A stretch of 55,003 nucleotides of DNA, taken from IMG/VR virus record IMGVR_UViG_3300049489_001135, positions 1-55,003 of that record; one strand, written 5' to 3'. The notes under the pieces were generated by a model. That model searched no databases. It was not told where the DNA came from and saw only the letters and a list, made by a program, of their open reading frames with translations. This DNA is from a virus. The translations under genes were made by a program, and so were the position numbers. Below, piece by piece: positions 12,619-21,461 of this stretch (position 1 is its first letter; every line of letters begins with the position of its first letter).

Positions 12619-14139
12619 ATGAAAACTGGATTTCCTTTCTACTATGTAGGCGAATTGGCCGCATATTATGACGCTAGACGTGGCGGCAAGCTTATGCAAT
12701 TAGCTGCAGCTGCTAAACGTTTATCTCAATATATGCCGGACGAATATGGGACCGACTTATCTGCCAGGATTGCACTGGAACAAGCAGCCTTAGTGCCGAT
12801 AACCATGGCTCAAGTTTCTGAGTTAAAGCGCAAAACTTCTGGCGAGCTAGACTGGCAGCAAGTATATGAAGAAATGCAAAGTATGTTTCCTTTTTATAGC
12901 CATTTAAATGCAAACGGTGAGCGCCAAATTTATTTTGCAAATGCACTAAATGAATTAACACCAGTATCTTATAAAGATGATGACTCACTGATTAACAGCA
13001 TTATGTATAACAAAGAAATTTGGACTAATATTAGCAAGTTTTACACAAACACAGAGCTACTAGCTGGACATCGTTCAAAAGTAGACCTACGTACATTTTT
13101 AATTCGTATTATTAAATGCCATTTGTTGCTCGATAGAGAACATTGTATATTTGAACAACCGAAGCGTTTTTCTTGGAAGCCCGAAGAATTGGCATTTAAA
13201 AAGTTTGACCCAAGCGTGCTAAAAGATGGCCCTACTCCTACCTGGGATGAATTTTTAAATCGACTTGATTATCCAGAAGTATTTAAGGCATGGGTTTGGT
13301 CCGTTTTTGACCCAGATAATAACATTAGACAAGTTATGTGGTTAACTGGCTCTGGAAATGATGGAAAATCTGCTATTCAAAAAGCATTACTAGAAATTTT
13401 TGGGCGAGATAACTCTGCGGCCTGCCAAAAAGGCGATGAATTTGCTAAATGGTTTGGTAAAAAAGTGTACGGTAAAGGATTTGTAACGTACGCTGACTGC
13501 GACAATATTCACCTACTAAACTCTCAGGCTATTAAGCAGTTGACCGGCGGCGATATTACCAGCATTGAAGCTAAAGGAGTTGACAGCTTTAGTGCAGAGA
13601 TTTATGCAAAGCTGCTTATTAGCTCCAACATGCCACCAAGAATTAACCCAGAACTTGAGGCACATACTAGCCGACTAATTCGCCTAAAAGTGGCACCCAT
13701 TGCTGCAGGGCAACCTAAAGATGAGCAATTTAAAACTAGATTGATTGCTGAAGGGTATGCGTTTTTGTGCAAATGCCGCGAAGCCTACGACAAGTATATT
13801 AATAATGGTCAAGATGCGCTCATATTGCCAGAAGAACTGACTAAGGGCATTATCGATGAGTGTGCTAATGAAACTTACTATTTACTGCTTGAATTTGTCG
13901 ATAAATACATTGAGTTTGGAGAAAATTACTATTGCAAACCTTCTGCATTATCTCCAAAACTAAAAGAATTTTTAACCTTAGAAAATTATATAGCAGCAGA
14001 TAAAGCACGTTATTTTATGAGCGATTTTGATGCTAAACTTGGACTTAAAGGCGTAAAGCTTTCTAGAGTTGAAGTTGGTAGAAACAAATTTACTGCCTAT
14101 GTAGGCTTTAGATTTAAAGATTCAAAGGACTCTTTATGA
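12619..14139 (+). CDS. SF3/D5-like replicative helicase
   Basis: The 506-aa protein has superfamily 3 helicase motifs: Walker A GSGNDGKS near residue 244, Walker B-like FVTYADCDN near 290, and motif C LLISSNMPP near 332, together with HTSRLIRLKV further on. The N-terminal 220 residues look like the D5-type domain that often precedes such ATPases in phages and plasmids. These ring helicases unwind DNA at the fork. The gene overlaps the AEP primase gene by 4 bases, so the two would be made in equal amounts and probably form a primase-helicase complex. It is the first gene of the replication module. Confidence 0.8.
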   Translation: MKTGFPFYYVGELAAYYDARRGGKLMQLAAAAKRLSQYMPDEYGTDLSARIALEQAALVPITMAQVSELKRKTSGELDWQQVYEEMQSMFPFYSHLNANGERQIYFANALNELTPVSYKDDDSLINSIMYNKEIWTNISKFYTNTELLAGHRSKVDLRTFLIRIIKCHLLLDREHCIFEQPKRFSWKPEELAFKKFDPSVLKDGPTPTWDEFLNRLDYPEVFKAWVWSVFDPDNNIRQVMWLTGSGNDGKSAIQKALLEIFGRDNSAACQKGDEFAKWFGKKVYGKGFVTYADCDNIHLLNSQAIKQLTGGDITSIEAKGVDSFSAEIYAKLLISSNMPPRINPELEAHTSRLIRLKVAPIAAGQPKDEQFKTRLIAEGYAFLCKCREAYDKYINNGQDALILPEELTKGIIDECANETYYLLLEFVDKYIEFGENYYCKPSALSPKLKEFLTLENYIAADKARYFMSDFDAKLGLKGVKLSRVEVGRNKFTAYVGFRFKDSKDSL

Positions 14140-14903
14140 CACGAGATAAGTTTTTTAGCACGCTATTTGAACCTGGAGAACTTACTTGCTACGCGCATAA
14201 TATTTATGAAACGGAATTATATGAATTTCCTATAGATGAAGATGTGTTTTTTAGCATTAATCCTATGCATACTAAGCGCCTTGATTCTAATGTTACGTGC
14301 TATAGAAACATTCTTTTAGAACTAGATAATATGCCACTTGAACAGCAAATAGCGTATATACAGCAAAAATTGCCTGTAACTTCTATAGTATACAGTGGCG
14401 GTAAAAGCTATCATTTTATTATATCACTAGCAGACCCTTGTAACACCAAAGAAGAATACGACAATTTAGTAGCGCGAATTCATGCTTACATTCCTGAAAT
14501 TGATAAGGCAACTAAAAATCCTTCGCGTTTTTCCCGCATCCCCGGTGCTACACGCCCAGACACTCAAAAAACTCAAGAACTGATATTTTTAGGCACCAAA
14601 GTAACCAAATTTGAGCTATATAACGTGCTACCTGAAGTAAAACAATCTAAGCCCCAGAGTGTGCAACCTGAAGGCTTTTTTAGCTCGCTAATTGTAGACG
14701 CAATGTTTAAACCTGACTCTGTAATGCAGAAAGTCGGTTTAAGCGGTCGCAATCAATTTTTCTTTTGGCTAGGACAACGGCTGAAAGAAGGAAATGCAAA
14801 CACAGAACAAAAGCTAAAAATCATTGAACAAACTTATAACAATTTAAAAAATAAAGCTGATTTTAAGTTGACAGAAGCAAAACAAGCTGCGAGGATTAAA
14901 TAA
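14136..14903 (+). CDS. AEP-type primase (PrimPol family)
   Basis: The 255-aa protein carries the three hallmarks of archaeo-eukaryotic primases: an acidic metal-binding motif NILLELDN (about 58-65, Glu-x-Asp), SGGKSYHF with the Ser-x-His motif (about 87-94), and EIDKATKNPSRFSRIPG (about 120-137), where Asp and Arg complete the site. It would synthesise primers for the PolA polymerase encoded downstream. It overlaps the helicase gene by 4 bases and the coiled-coil gene by 1. AEP plus SF3 helicase is a known combination in phages and plasmids. No zinc-binding domain is visible. Confidence 0.72.
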   Translation: MTRDKFFSTLFEPGELTCYAHNIYETELYEFPIDEDVFFSINPMHTKRLDSNVTCYRNILLELDNMPLEQQIAYIQQKLPVTSIVYSGGKSYHFIISLADPCNTKEEYDNLVARIHAYIPEIDKATKNPSRFSRIPGATRPDTQKTQELIFLGTKVTKFELYNVLPEVKQSKPQSVQPEGFFSSLIVDAMFKPDSVMQKVGLSGRNQFFFWLGQRLKEGNANTEQKLKIIEQTYNNLKNKADFKLTEAKQAARIK

Positions 14904-15172
14904 TGCCAAATAGAACAATATGCTCAATTATTGAAGAATGCCGAAGCTGCACAAAAACTGGAAATTATTCCTACTTGCCTGGCCTACTTGAAGAAATTCA
15001 AAGTGCCGCTAACCGCATGGAAGCAGCTCTTTGGGACCAAAAAGATTTAGAGCGCTTACGAGAAAAACGTAAAGAACTTGAGGCAGAAATTAAACAACTT
15101 AAAAAAGAAAAACAGGTATTAGCACCAGACGAAGATGAGCCTAAGATTGTAGGGCCTTTTGACACTTTCTAA
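14903..15172 (+). CDS. Coiled-coil protein, 89 aa
   Basis: The gene overlaps the primase stop by one base. It begins with a CRSCTKTGNY segment and continues into a long charged coiled coil (LERLREKRKELEAEIKQLKK, about 48-68). It might act as an accessory subunit of the primase-helicase or nuclease; this rests only on position. Confidence 0.55.
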   Translation: MPNRTICSIIEECRSCTKTGNYSYLPGLLEEIQSAANRMEAALWDQKDLERLREKRKELEAEIKQLKKEKQVLAPDEDEPKIVGPFDTF

Positions 15173-15956
15173 GGGCATAAATATTTGTAGCAACGCAGCA
15201 TACCATGCTGATAGAGAATATCTTAGTAGTTCTAAGCTAAAAACTATTCTTGAAAGCGTTGAAAAGTTTAAAACAGAATTAGACAATCCTTCCCCCGCTG
15301 CTACAGGTGCCCACCTAGATTTAGGCACATACGTCCATTCTTTATTGCTAGAACCTGAATTAGTAGCTACAGAATATGCAGTATTTCCTGGCTTTCGTCG
15401 TGCAGGAAAAGATTTTGAGATATTTAAAGCACAAAATTCTGGCAAAAATATTATTAGTTTATCTATGCAAAATACTGGGCAACGCTTAGCAGCAAGTACT
15501 AAGGCGTGCCCTGCGGCACTTGACTTGCTAAAAGGTGGACAAGCAGAGTTATCTATAGCAGATGAAGTATATGGGGTAAAGTGTAAGGCACGGTTTGATT
15601 ATATTAATGTCGATAGAAGTTTTTTGCTTGATGTAAAGACCAGTAGAGACAGTGCAGGTAAAGAATACTTTAAAGATACAATTAAGCAATATAAATATGA
15701 CCTTTCTGCTGCACTTTACTTGCAAATTGCTGAGCAATATTATGGTAAAAAATTTGATTTCTATTGGTTGGTCATTAGTAAAAGTGAGATAGAAACCAGA
15801 GTTTACAAAGCATCTGAGCGCACTTTGAAGCAAGGACATGACATGGTAAAGCAAGCTCTAGAAAAATATAGGTTGTGTGTTGAGACTGGTATTTGGCTTG
15901 ATACTGTAGCAGAAAAGAAAGAAAAAGAAATACAAAACGAAATCGAGGAAATTTAA
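15159..15956 (+). CDS. RecE-like PD-(D/E)XK exonuclease
   Basis: The 265-aa product has the conserved parts of the exonuclease VIII/RecE-type nuclease family: GAHLDLGTYVHSLLLEP (His in the first helix), KCKARFDYI, and FLLDVKTSRD with Asp-x-Lys, followed by QYKYDLSAALYL. Members resect double-stranded DNA ends for annealing by a partner. The start is TTG at 15159, inside the end of the preceding gene, with AGGGCC as ribosome site. No RecT/Bet-like annealase was recognised, so the partner may be the SSB-like protein or a host factor. Confidence 0.72.
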   Translation: MTLSKGINICSNAAYHADREYLSSSKLKTILESVEKFKTELDNPSPAATGAHLDLGTYVHSLLLEPELVATEYAVFPGFRRAGKDFEIFKAQNSGKNIISLSMQNTGQRLAASTKACPAALDLLKGGQAELSIADEVYGVKCKARFDYINVDRSFLLDVKTSRDSAGKEYFKDTIKQYKYDLSAALYLQIAEQYYGKKFDFYWLVISKSEIETRVYKASERTLKQGHDMVKQALEKYRLCVETGIWLDTVAEKKEKEIQNEIEEI

Positions 15957-15957
15957 T

Positions 15958-16155
15958 ATGCTAATTAAATTATTTTTTAAAAATCTAATTGAAATATTTA
16001 TTTTTTTAGTAATAGTTGGGATAATTGTTACACCAATAGTTGGATTAATTATTTTTTGTATGGAATCATTAGGTTGGCAGTATGCAATACTTGTTGGATT
16101 TTTTAGTTTTACAATATTAGGTACTTTTTATGATTATTTAACTAATGGAGTATAA
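15958..16155 (+). CDS. Two-span membrane protein, 65 aa
   Basis: The product has two hydrophobic segments, IFIFLVIVGIIVTPIVGLII and YAILVGFFSFTILGTFY, and few charged residues. It abuts the nuclease gene and is probably an inner-membrane protein. Function unknown. Confidence 0.55.
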   Translation: MLIKLFFKNLIEIFIFLVIVGIIVTPIVGLIIFCMESLGWQYAILVGFFSFTILGTFYDYLTNGV

Positions 16156-16156
16156 C

Positions 16157-16393
16157 ATGAAATTACACACTTTTTACATGCACAAAGATGCCATGGACAT
16201 TTGTTTATACACAAATAAGATTTCCGACTTGGGCAATAAATTACTGCTACATGTTGCATGGTATAATCTGGGGTATAATGGCTTTCCTTGGCTTATTCAA
16301 GAAGAATATATAACCTTAAAAAATACAGAAAATTGGGTTGACATATCTGATAAATTTATGCATACTAGACTTAAATCAGGATTACCACAATAG
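16157..16393 (+). CDS. Small protein, 78 aa, unknown function
   Basis: I chose the ATG at 16157 over 16145 because GGAG sits at the right distance before it. The product begins MKLHTFYMHKDAMDICLYTN and has aromatic-rich, beta-like segments (GFPWLIQEEYITL). No family is recognised. Confidence 0.55.
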   Translation: MKLHTFYMHKDAMDICLYTNKISDLGNKLLLHVAWYNLGYNGFPWLIQEEYITLKNTENWVDISDKFMHTRLKSGLPQ

Positions 16394-16400
16394 GAGATAT

Positions 16401-16931
16401 ATGAGCGGCAAAAAATTTGACCAAGAAAAACCAGATATGAGTTTACTAAGCCCATTTGCTTTAGAAGAAATTGCTAAAGTAATGACATATGGTAAACAAA
16501 AATATGGTGCCAATAATTGGCGGTCAGGTTTAGCGTTTTCTCGGCTTATTGCTGCTGTATTACGGCATGTAAATGCATACCAAAAAGGTGAAATGGTTGA
16601 CCCTGAGACAGGCCTATCTCATCTTGCTCATGCAAGTTGCGGTCTTTTTATGATGTTAGAATTTGAAGCAACGTGTCCAGCATTAAATGACCTTTATCAT
16701 TGCAATAAAAATGGTATTAGAGAAATGTATGAAGAACAATTAGAAGAAATGGAAAAAGGTATTAAAAATATTATGAATGAATTAAGTGTTCCAAAAATTG
16801 TTGTAGAATCTGAGCAACTAGAACTACCAATAGACCCTTGGCCAAATGTAGAATTTACAGAGCAAGACAGTATGCCTAAATGTCCAGTAGTTGACACTTA
16901 TAAACAATATACACCAAAGATGCAGCCATGA
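16401..16931 (+). CDS. dATP/dGTP pyrophosphohydrolase-like (MazG/MazZ-type)
   Basis: With the ATG at 16401 (AGGAG site) the protein is 176 aa. Its first 100 residues contain KKFDQEKPDMSLLSPFALEE, GKQKYGANNWRSG and LRHVNAYQKGEMVDPETGLS, then HLAHASCGLFMMLE, the pattern of the phage dATP/dGTP diphosphohydrolase N-terminal domain (all-alpha NTP-PPase, related to MazZ). Such enzymes hydrolyse dNTPs to dNMPs. MazZ supplies dGMP for 2-aminoadenine synthesis in Z-genome phages, but no purZ or datZ is present in this window, so a nucleotide-pool role is more likely. The C-terminal 75 residues are unassigned. Confidence 0.7.
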   Translation: MSGKKFDQEKPDMSLLSPFALEEIAKVMTYGKQKYGANNWRSGLAFSRLIAAVLRHVNAYQKGEMVDPETGLSHLAHASCGLFMMLEFEATCPALNDLYHCNKNGIREMYEEQLEEMEKGIKNIMNELSVPKIVVESEQLELPIDPWPNVEFTEQDSMPKCPVVDTYKQYTPKMQP

Positions 16932-17140
16932 AACGTTCAGAAATGGTAGATAAAGTGATAGAGTTTTTAAACCTTTGTTTTGAGGGCGAAGGTAATCAAG
17001 GCAGACAATATACAGCATCTGCACTTGTAAGTTTATTTGAAAAAGAAGGCATGTTGCCGCCATTCAGCCAAAAAGTTTATCAAAAAAATTGTAAAATTTT
17101 ACAAGAGCCACATGGCAATAGTTGGGATGAGGAAGCATGA
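16928..17140 (+). CDS. Small protein, 70 aa, unknown function
   Basis: The ATG overlaps the preceding stop by 4 bases (ATGA) and the gene overlaps the next ATG the same way. The product begins MKRSEMVDKVIEFLNLCFEG and seems helical and charged. It sits between the nucleotide hydrolase and the HAD phosphatase genes. Function unknown. Confidence 0.55.
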   Translation: MKRSEMVDKVIEFLNLCFEGEGNQGRQYTASALVSLFEKEGMLPPFSQKVYQKNCKILQEPHGNSWDEEA

Positions 17141-17496
17141 ATGTTGTAAAAAATGAAATGACTTTTTTTGTAGATATCGACGAAACTTTAGTAAAATGGT
17201 CTCGCAATGAAAGGGGTGCTATGACTATAATTGACCCAAATGATGGTGTTCAAAATAGAGTAGTGCCTCACTGGCCGCACATTAAAATTCTAAAAAACAA
17301 AAAAACTCGAGGTGCTCATGTTGTTGTTTGGTCTGCTGGTGGTTATGCTTGGGCTGAAGCTGTGGTTACTGCCTTGGGTTTACAAAATTATGTCGACCAA
17401 ATTATGACTAAACCTAGTTCTTATATGGACGATAAGATAGCAACAGAGTTCATGGGAGAAAGAATTTATTTGCCAATTGATAGCAATTATAGGTGA
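17137..17496 (+). CDS. HAD-superfamily phosphatase
   Basis: The protein has the HAD nucleophile motif FFVDIDETLV (Asp13 and Asp15), motif II VVVWSAGG, and motif III/IV around MTKPSSYMDDK. This arrangement matches the small phage HAD phosphatases and the phosphatase half of polynucleotide kinase-phosphatase. It would remove phosphate from a small molecule or a DNA/RNA end. At 119 aa it lacks a large cap domain. It lies between nucleotide-metabolism and replication genes. Confidence 0.68.
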   Translation: MNVVKNEMTFFVDIDETLVKWSRNERGAMTIIDPNDGVQNRVVPHWPHIKILKNKKTRGAHVVVWSAGGYAWAEAVVTALGLQNYVDQIMTKPSSYMDDKIATEFMGERIYLPIDSNYR

Positions 17497-17499
17497 TTT

Positions 17500-17844
17500 A
17501 TGTGCACTGCGCGATTTGATATTAATACAGGCATAAAAGAATATACCGTTGAACAAATTAATTTACATATTAAATATGGATATAAATTTGAAAGTTGGGA
17601 AATATCTAATGCATTTTATGTATTATTTAACGGAACTTTAACCAACTGTAATGAAAAAATTTTAGCAAGTACTATGATAAATAAACTAGAAAATTTGCTA
17701 AGTACATTGGAATTTAATAGTATTGATTTTAAAAAAATGATTGATAAAGACGATGAACTGGCTTATATAGCAGCTCATACTTTCTTAAAAGCTTGTTTAA
17801 ATACAGCTAAAAAACATCCAAGTACTTTTTTATATATTTATTGA
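17500..17844 (+). CDS. Unknown protein, 114 aa
   Basis: The product begins MCTARFDINTGIKEYTVEQI and is helical and rich in Lys, Leu and Asn. It is the last gene before the promoter of the SSB-like gene. No family or motif was recognised. Confidence 0.5.
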   Translation: MCTARFDINTGIKEYTVEQINLHIKYGYKFESWEISNAFYVLFNGTLTNCNEKILASTMINKLENLLSTLEFNSIDFKKMIDKDDELAYIAAHTFLKACLNTAKKHPSTFLYIY

Positions 17845-17869
17845 CAAACTATATAACTTATTATATGCT
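17841..17869 (+). promoter_or_regulatory. Promoter TTGACA-N17-TATGCT
   Basis: TTGACA (17841-17846), a 17-base spacer and TATGCT (17864-17869) make an excellent vegetative promoter. It overlaps the stop of the previous gene and serves the SSB-like gene at 17925, allowing high expression separate from the operon upstream. Confidence 0.65.
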
Positions 17870-17924
17870 TAAACCACTGCAATAAAGCAGTCAAAAAGAC
17901 ATGGGCATAGCCCTAGGAGAAAAT

Positions 17925-18338
17925 ATGCAGCAAAATACAGAAACCAAATTTGAGAGCACCACTAAGTCACAAAGCACTGCTGGAAATGGCAAATTACTTA
18001 TTGTGCGCGGCGGTCAAATTTTAAGCAAAAATGCCGCAGGTGAACAAATCAAGAGCCCGCTACTTACTGGCGAAGAAAATGCTTTAACTGGCATTTACGA
18101 AGGCTCTGTGCCAAATAAGTTTGATGAGACAAAATCAGACCAAAAAATTCGCATGGAAGATGGAACTCTAGTTATTTTGTCTGAAACTGCCAATTTAAAG
18201 CGTGGTTTTGCTAATGTAACGGAAGGCGAGTTGGTTCGCGTAGTGTACGGTGGCAAGCGTAAAATGACTAAAGGCGCTAATGCTGGAAAGTCTGTCCATG
18301 ATTTTGACGTTCAAAGAGCCGTAAACGTAGAAGATTAA
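17925..18338 (+). CDS. Putative single-stranded DNA-binding protein
   Basis: I chose the ATG at 17925, which follows TAGGAGAAA. The 137-aa product has a disordered Ser/Thr/Gln N-terminus, then a beta-rich body: IVRGGQILS, LTGIYEGSVPNKF, GTLVILSETANLKRGFANVT and ELVRVVYGGKR, ending in FDVQRAVNVED. The strands and the final acidic stretch resemble phage OB-fold ssDNA-binding proteins. It has its own strong promoter and terminator, as expected for a protein needed in large amounts, and it lies directly upstream of the DNA polymerase. The SSB role is inferred from fold pattern and position. Confidence 0.55.
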   Translation: MQQNTETKFESTTKSQSTAGNGKLLIVRGGQILSKNAAGEQIKSPLLTGEENALTGIYEGSVPNKFDETKSDQKIRMEDGTLVILSETANLKRGFANVTEGELVRVVYGGKRKMTKGANAGKSVHDFDVQRAVNVED

Positions 18339-18362
18339 TAGCCAACCTAGTGTACCAATATG

Positions 18363-18394
18363 AGCCATCTTTAGAAATAAAGGTGGCTTTTTTT
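18363..18394 (+). terminator. Rho-independent terminator after the SSB-like gene
   Basis: A 10-bp stem (AGCCATCTTT with AAAGGTGGCT, one G-U pair), loop AGAAAT, is followed by a run of seven T. It lies 24 bases after the SSB-like stop and just before the polymerase gene, so it would reduce read-through into it. Confidence 0.8.
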
Positions 18395-18417
18395 ATTTAA
18401 TGTGGTAGGCTTAAAGC

Positions 18418-20637
18418 ATGATTATAAAAAACCAGTTTCAATTACATGCTTTGTTGCAGTTTATTGATAATAATGATATTTTAGCCTACGATATTGAAAC
18501 TACAGGATTGTCAACTCGCAAAGATAGCATTATTGGCTACGCAATTGCAAACGACAAGCAAGGTTTTTATGTGCCAGTTAAAGCCTGGAATAAAGCTACT
18601 GAAACGCTAGACAACTGTGGCATTTCCCTTGACTCCCATTTCTTGGTGCTACAAAAATTAGCAACTAAAAAACTTTTAGCCTTTAACGCGGCTTTCGATT
18701 TGCCGTTTACGAAAAACAATTTAGGCGTAGATTTACTGCCTAGCCTATATGCCGACGTTATGCTTATGAGTCATACCGCCGACGAAAACCGCAAAAGCTA
18801 TGCATTAAAAGAAATTGCTGCCGATATGTATGGCAAGCAAGCAAAAGATGAACAAGCCGATATGCTTGCAAGTATTAAGGCTAATGGTGGTACGGCAAAA
18901 GAATATTTTAAAGCTGACTTAGAGCCTATGGCTATTTATGCCGTGAAAGATGCTGTGCTTACTGCAAAACTTTATTATGATTTACTGCCGTTACTTGAGC
19001 AAGATGGGCTAGTTGATTTCTTTTTTGAGCAAGAAGTTATGCCGTTATATCGTGAAGTAACCATACCCATGGAGCAGACTGGCATTGCACTTGACTTGCC
19101 TTATATGCGCAGCACGCTAGAAGAAATTACAGTAGATATTGAAAAACTTGAGGCACGTATCCAAGCTGCAATTGCGCCGCACTTGGGCATTTTTGAGCAG
19201 TGGTTTTTGAGGAAAGATTTTCCCTATACACGCAGTGGAGCGTTTCTGCAAATGGCTATTACGTACTATAAGGGAGATTTGCCTAAAACAACTAGTGGTG
19301 CATATAGTGTAGCAGCAAAAAACATAGAAAACATGGCACCTGGACTATTGCGTGAATTTTTACTTGGTAATGCTGAATTGCCCGAAAAAGATATTGTAGC
19401 AATTCAACGCCAATTGTGGGCAGCGGAAAATCGCAAGTACATGTTTAATCTAAACAGCAGGCATCACCTTAAGAAACTATTTTTTGATACGCTAGGTGAA
19501 AAAACTATTAACCGCACACCTACTGGCCAAAATCAAGCAGACGAAGAGTTTGTGTCTTCTATGACTGGCAAATATGAGTGGACTAAAGATTTATTAGTAT
19601 ACTATAAACTTGTTAAGCTAAAAGGCACATATATTGAGCGATTTTTAGAGGAGCAGGAAAACGGTCGATTCTACCCCCGATTCTTGCAGCATAGAACTGT
19701 GTCGGGCCGCATGTCTGGCGATTTCCAGCAGTTACCTAGGCCCGTAGAAGATGCAGATGAAAATGATTTAGTAGCACGCTATACAAATCGCATTAGAAAT
19801 TTTTTTATTGCCGATGAAGGTTCGGTGCTAATTGACGCCGACTATGAGTCATTAGAGCCGCACATTTTTGCTCACGTTAGCAACGACGAATCAATTAAAA
19901 ATATTTTCCGCAAAGGGCTGGATTTTTATTCAGAAATTGCTATTAAGACCGAATCTATTCAAGATATGTCTGCTGATAAAAAAGCACCGAATTATCTTGG
20001 CAAACTAGACAAGCCGCGCAGACAAACGGCTAAAGCCTACGCTCTAGGCATTGCATATGGTCTGACCGGATATAAGCTTCAATATGAGCTAAACATACCA
20101 CTACCGCAGGCAGAAAAGCTTGTTAAAGGATATTTGGATGCGTTTCCAAGCCTGCATGCGGCCATGAAACAATCGCACATGCAGTGTTTAGAGCAGGGGT
20201 ATGTAAAAACCCAGGCAGGTCGCATTCGTCGTTTCCCTCGTGCTATAGAAATTTACCAAAAATATGGCAAGGTAATTTTAGACGATTTAGAATTATGGAA
20301 AGCCTTGCACGACAGTCCAGGACTTTATGAGCGTGCTAAAGTTGAGCGTAGAGAGCTAAAGAACTATCTTAATAACGCATTTAACGTGCAGATTCAAGGG
20401 CTGGCTAGCAGTGTTGTGAATAAAGCATCTATCTTGCTTGCAAAAGCATTTAAGCATCAAAATATTCTAGCAATCATTGTAGCAAATGTGCACGATGAGC
20501 TACTTGTAAGTTGTAAGGCAGAATTTGCTACTCAAGCAGCCGAAATTATGCAACAAATCATGGAACATAATCCAGAAATTTCAATTCCTTTAAAAGCCGT
20601 GCCGAATATCGGCCAACGTTATGGAGAGATAAAATAA
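18418..20637 (+). CDS. polA: Family A DNA polymerase with 3'-5' exonuclease
   Basis: The 739-aa protein has a DEDDy proofreading domain: DIETTG (Asp25), NAAFD (Asp93) and YAVKD (Tyr173, Asp177). The polymerase domain has motif A LIDADYESLEPHIFAH (about 472-487), motif B RRQTAKAYALGIAYG (about 534-548) and motif C NVHDELL (about 690). In motif B the residue equivalent to E. coli Phe762 is Leu. Residue 762 variation (Phe, Tyr, Leu) is a known feature of viral PolA proteins, and Leu762 has been linked to phages with a less strictly lytic lifestyle. It replicates the phage genome with the SF3 helicase and AEP primase encoded upstream. Confidence 0.92.
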   Translation: MIIKNQFQLHALLQFIDNNDILAYDIETTGLSTRKDSIIGYAIANDKQGFYVPVKAWNKATETLDNCGISLDSHFLVLQKLATKKLLAFNAAFDLPFTKNNLGVDLLPSLYADVMLMSHTADENRKSYALKEIAADMYGKQAKDEQADMLASIKANGGTAKEYFKADLEPMAIYAVKDAVLTAKLYYDLLPLLEQDGLVDFFFEQEVMPLYREVTIPMEQTGIALDLPYMRSTLEEITVDIEKLEARIQAAIAPHLGIFEQWFLRKDFPYTRSGAFLQMAITYYKGDLPKTTSGAYSVAAKNIENMAPGLLREFLLGNAELPEKDIVAIQRQLWAAENRKYMFNLNSRHHLKKLFFDTLGEKTINRTPTGQNQADEEFVSSMTGKYEWTKDLLVYYKLVKLKGTYIERFLEEQENGRFYPRFLQHRTVSGRMSGDFQQLPRPVEDADENDLVARYTNRIRNFFIADEGSVLIDADYESLEPHIFAHVSNDESIKNIFRKGLDFYSEIAIKTESIQDMSADKKAPNYLGKLDKPRRQTAKAYALGIAYGLTGYKLQYELNIPLPQAEKLVKGYLDAFPSLHAAMKQSHMQCLEQGYVKTQAGRIRRFPRAIEIYQKYGKVILDDLELWKALHDSPGLYERAKVERRELKNYLNNAFNVQIQGLASSVVNKASILLAKAFKHQNILAIIVANVHDELLVSCKAEFATQAAEIMQQIMEHNPEISIPLKAVPNIGQRYGEIK

Positions 20638-21026
20638 TGGGCACAGAATATCGTGGATTTGAAAAATTACTTACAAATGGTATTCCAATTGAGCAAAAAG
20701 AAAGGTTATTAAATATGCAAGACACCATACACATACAGGGCTACAAAGCCAAAATTATTAGCCGAAATTATCAAAATGGCCAAGTAACTTTTGAGTTTGA
20801 CCACGCAGTGCCGCCGGGCTATACTGTAGTAAATATTATGACCTTTGAGCAGCTAGAAAAAGTACGTGACCCAGATTTGATAGCAGGTTATTGGGGCGGG
20901 ATGGATTTTGGTGGTGATATTAATAGTCCTTTACGCTGTACTTGTGGTAATGATTCTTTAGCAGCGGGAAACAAAGGAAAACATAGCACTTGGTGTGATA
21001 AATATAGCAAATGGAGTGACCAATGA
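20637..21026 (+). CDS. Unknown protein with C-terminal cysteine motif, 129 aa
   Basis: The start overlaps the polymerase stop by one base. The product begins MGTEYRGFEKLLTNGIPIEQ and has a C-terminal CTCGND and HSTWCDKY pattern, possibly a small metal-binding knuckle. The rest resembles an alpha/beta domain. It overlaps the next gene by 4 bases. Function unknown. Confidence 0.55.
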   Translation: MGTEYRGFEKLLTNGIPIEQKERLLNMQDTIHIQGYKAKIISRNYQNGQVTFEFDHAVPPGYTVVNIMTFEQLEKVRDPDLIAGYWGGMDFGGDINSPLRCTCGNDSLAAGNKGKHSTWCDKYSKWSDQ

Positions 21027-21430
21027 ATTTTAAATCATTATTTTTCCCCGCATTAGCTGCTATAGTTGCAGGCCTACTAGTGCACTACTTCCTGCCCAGA
21101 ATCGAGACTAAAACCGTGACACAGACGCGAACAGTTGTACAAACAGACGTGCGTACAATAACTAAAATTGTAGAGCGTCCTGATGGCACTAAAGAAACTA
21201 CTATAGATAGCACGGACCGTAGTACCAAAAATGCATCAAAATCAAAAGTAAGCACAAAATATAGCACCAAAAATTGGCATATATCAGCCGCATATTTAAC
21301 AGATTTTACTGCAAAAGAAGTGCCAGTGTATCAAATTGAAGCGCAAATGAGAATTTTAGGCCCTTTTTACGCAGGTGCTTTACTTTCTTCCGAGCACAAA
21401 GTAGGATTAGTTATTGGATTAGAATTTTAA
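21023..21430 (+). CDS. Membrane-anchored periplasmic protein, 135 aa
   Basis: The N-terminus MNFKSLFFPALAAIVAGLLV is a membrane anchor. It is followed by a Thr/Val-rich repeat-like stretch (KTVTQTRTVVQTDVRTITKI) and a Ser/Thr/Lys linker, then a beta-rich C-terminus ending in VGLVIGLEF. Similar small proteins occur in many phages without known role; the layout would also suit an inner-membrane spanin subunit, though that is speculative. Confidence 0.55.
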   Translation: MNFKSLFFPALAAIVAGLLVHYFLPRIETKTVTQTRTVVQTDVRTITKIVERPDGTKETTIDSTDRSTKNASKSKVSTKYSTKNWHISAAYLTDFTAKEVPVYQIEAQMRILGPFYAGALLSSEHKVGLVIGLEF

Positions 21431-21461
21431 TGCCTAATAAGACAGAAAGTAGGAGTAAAAT

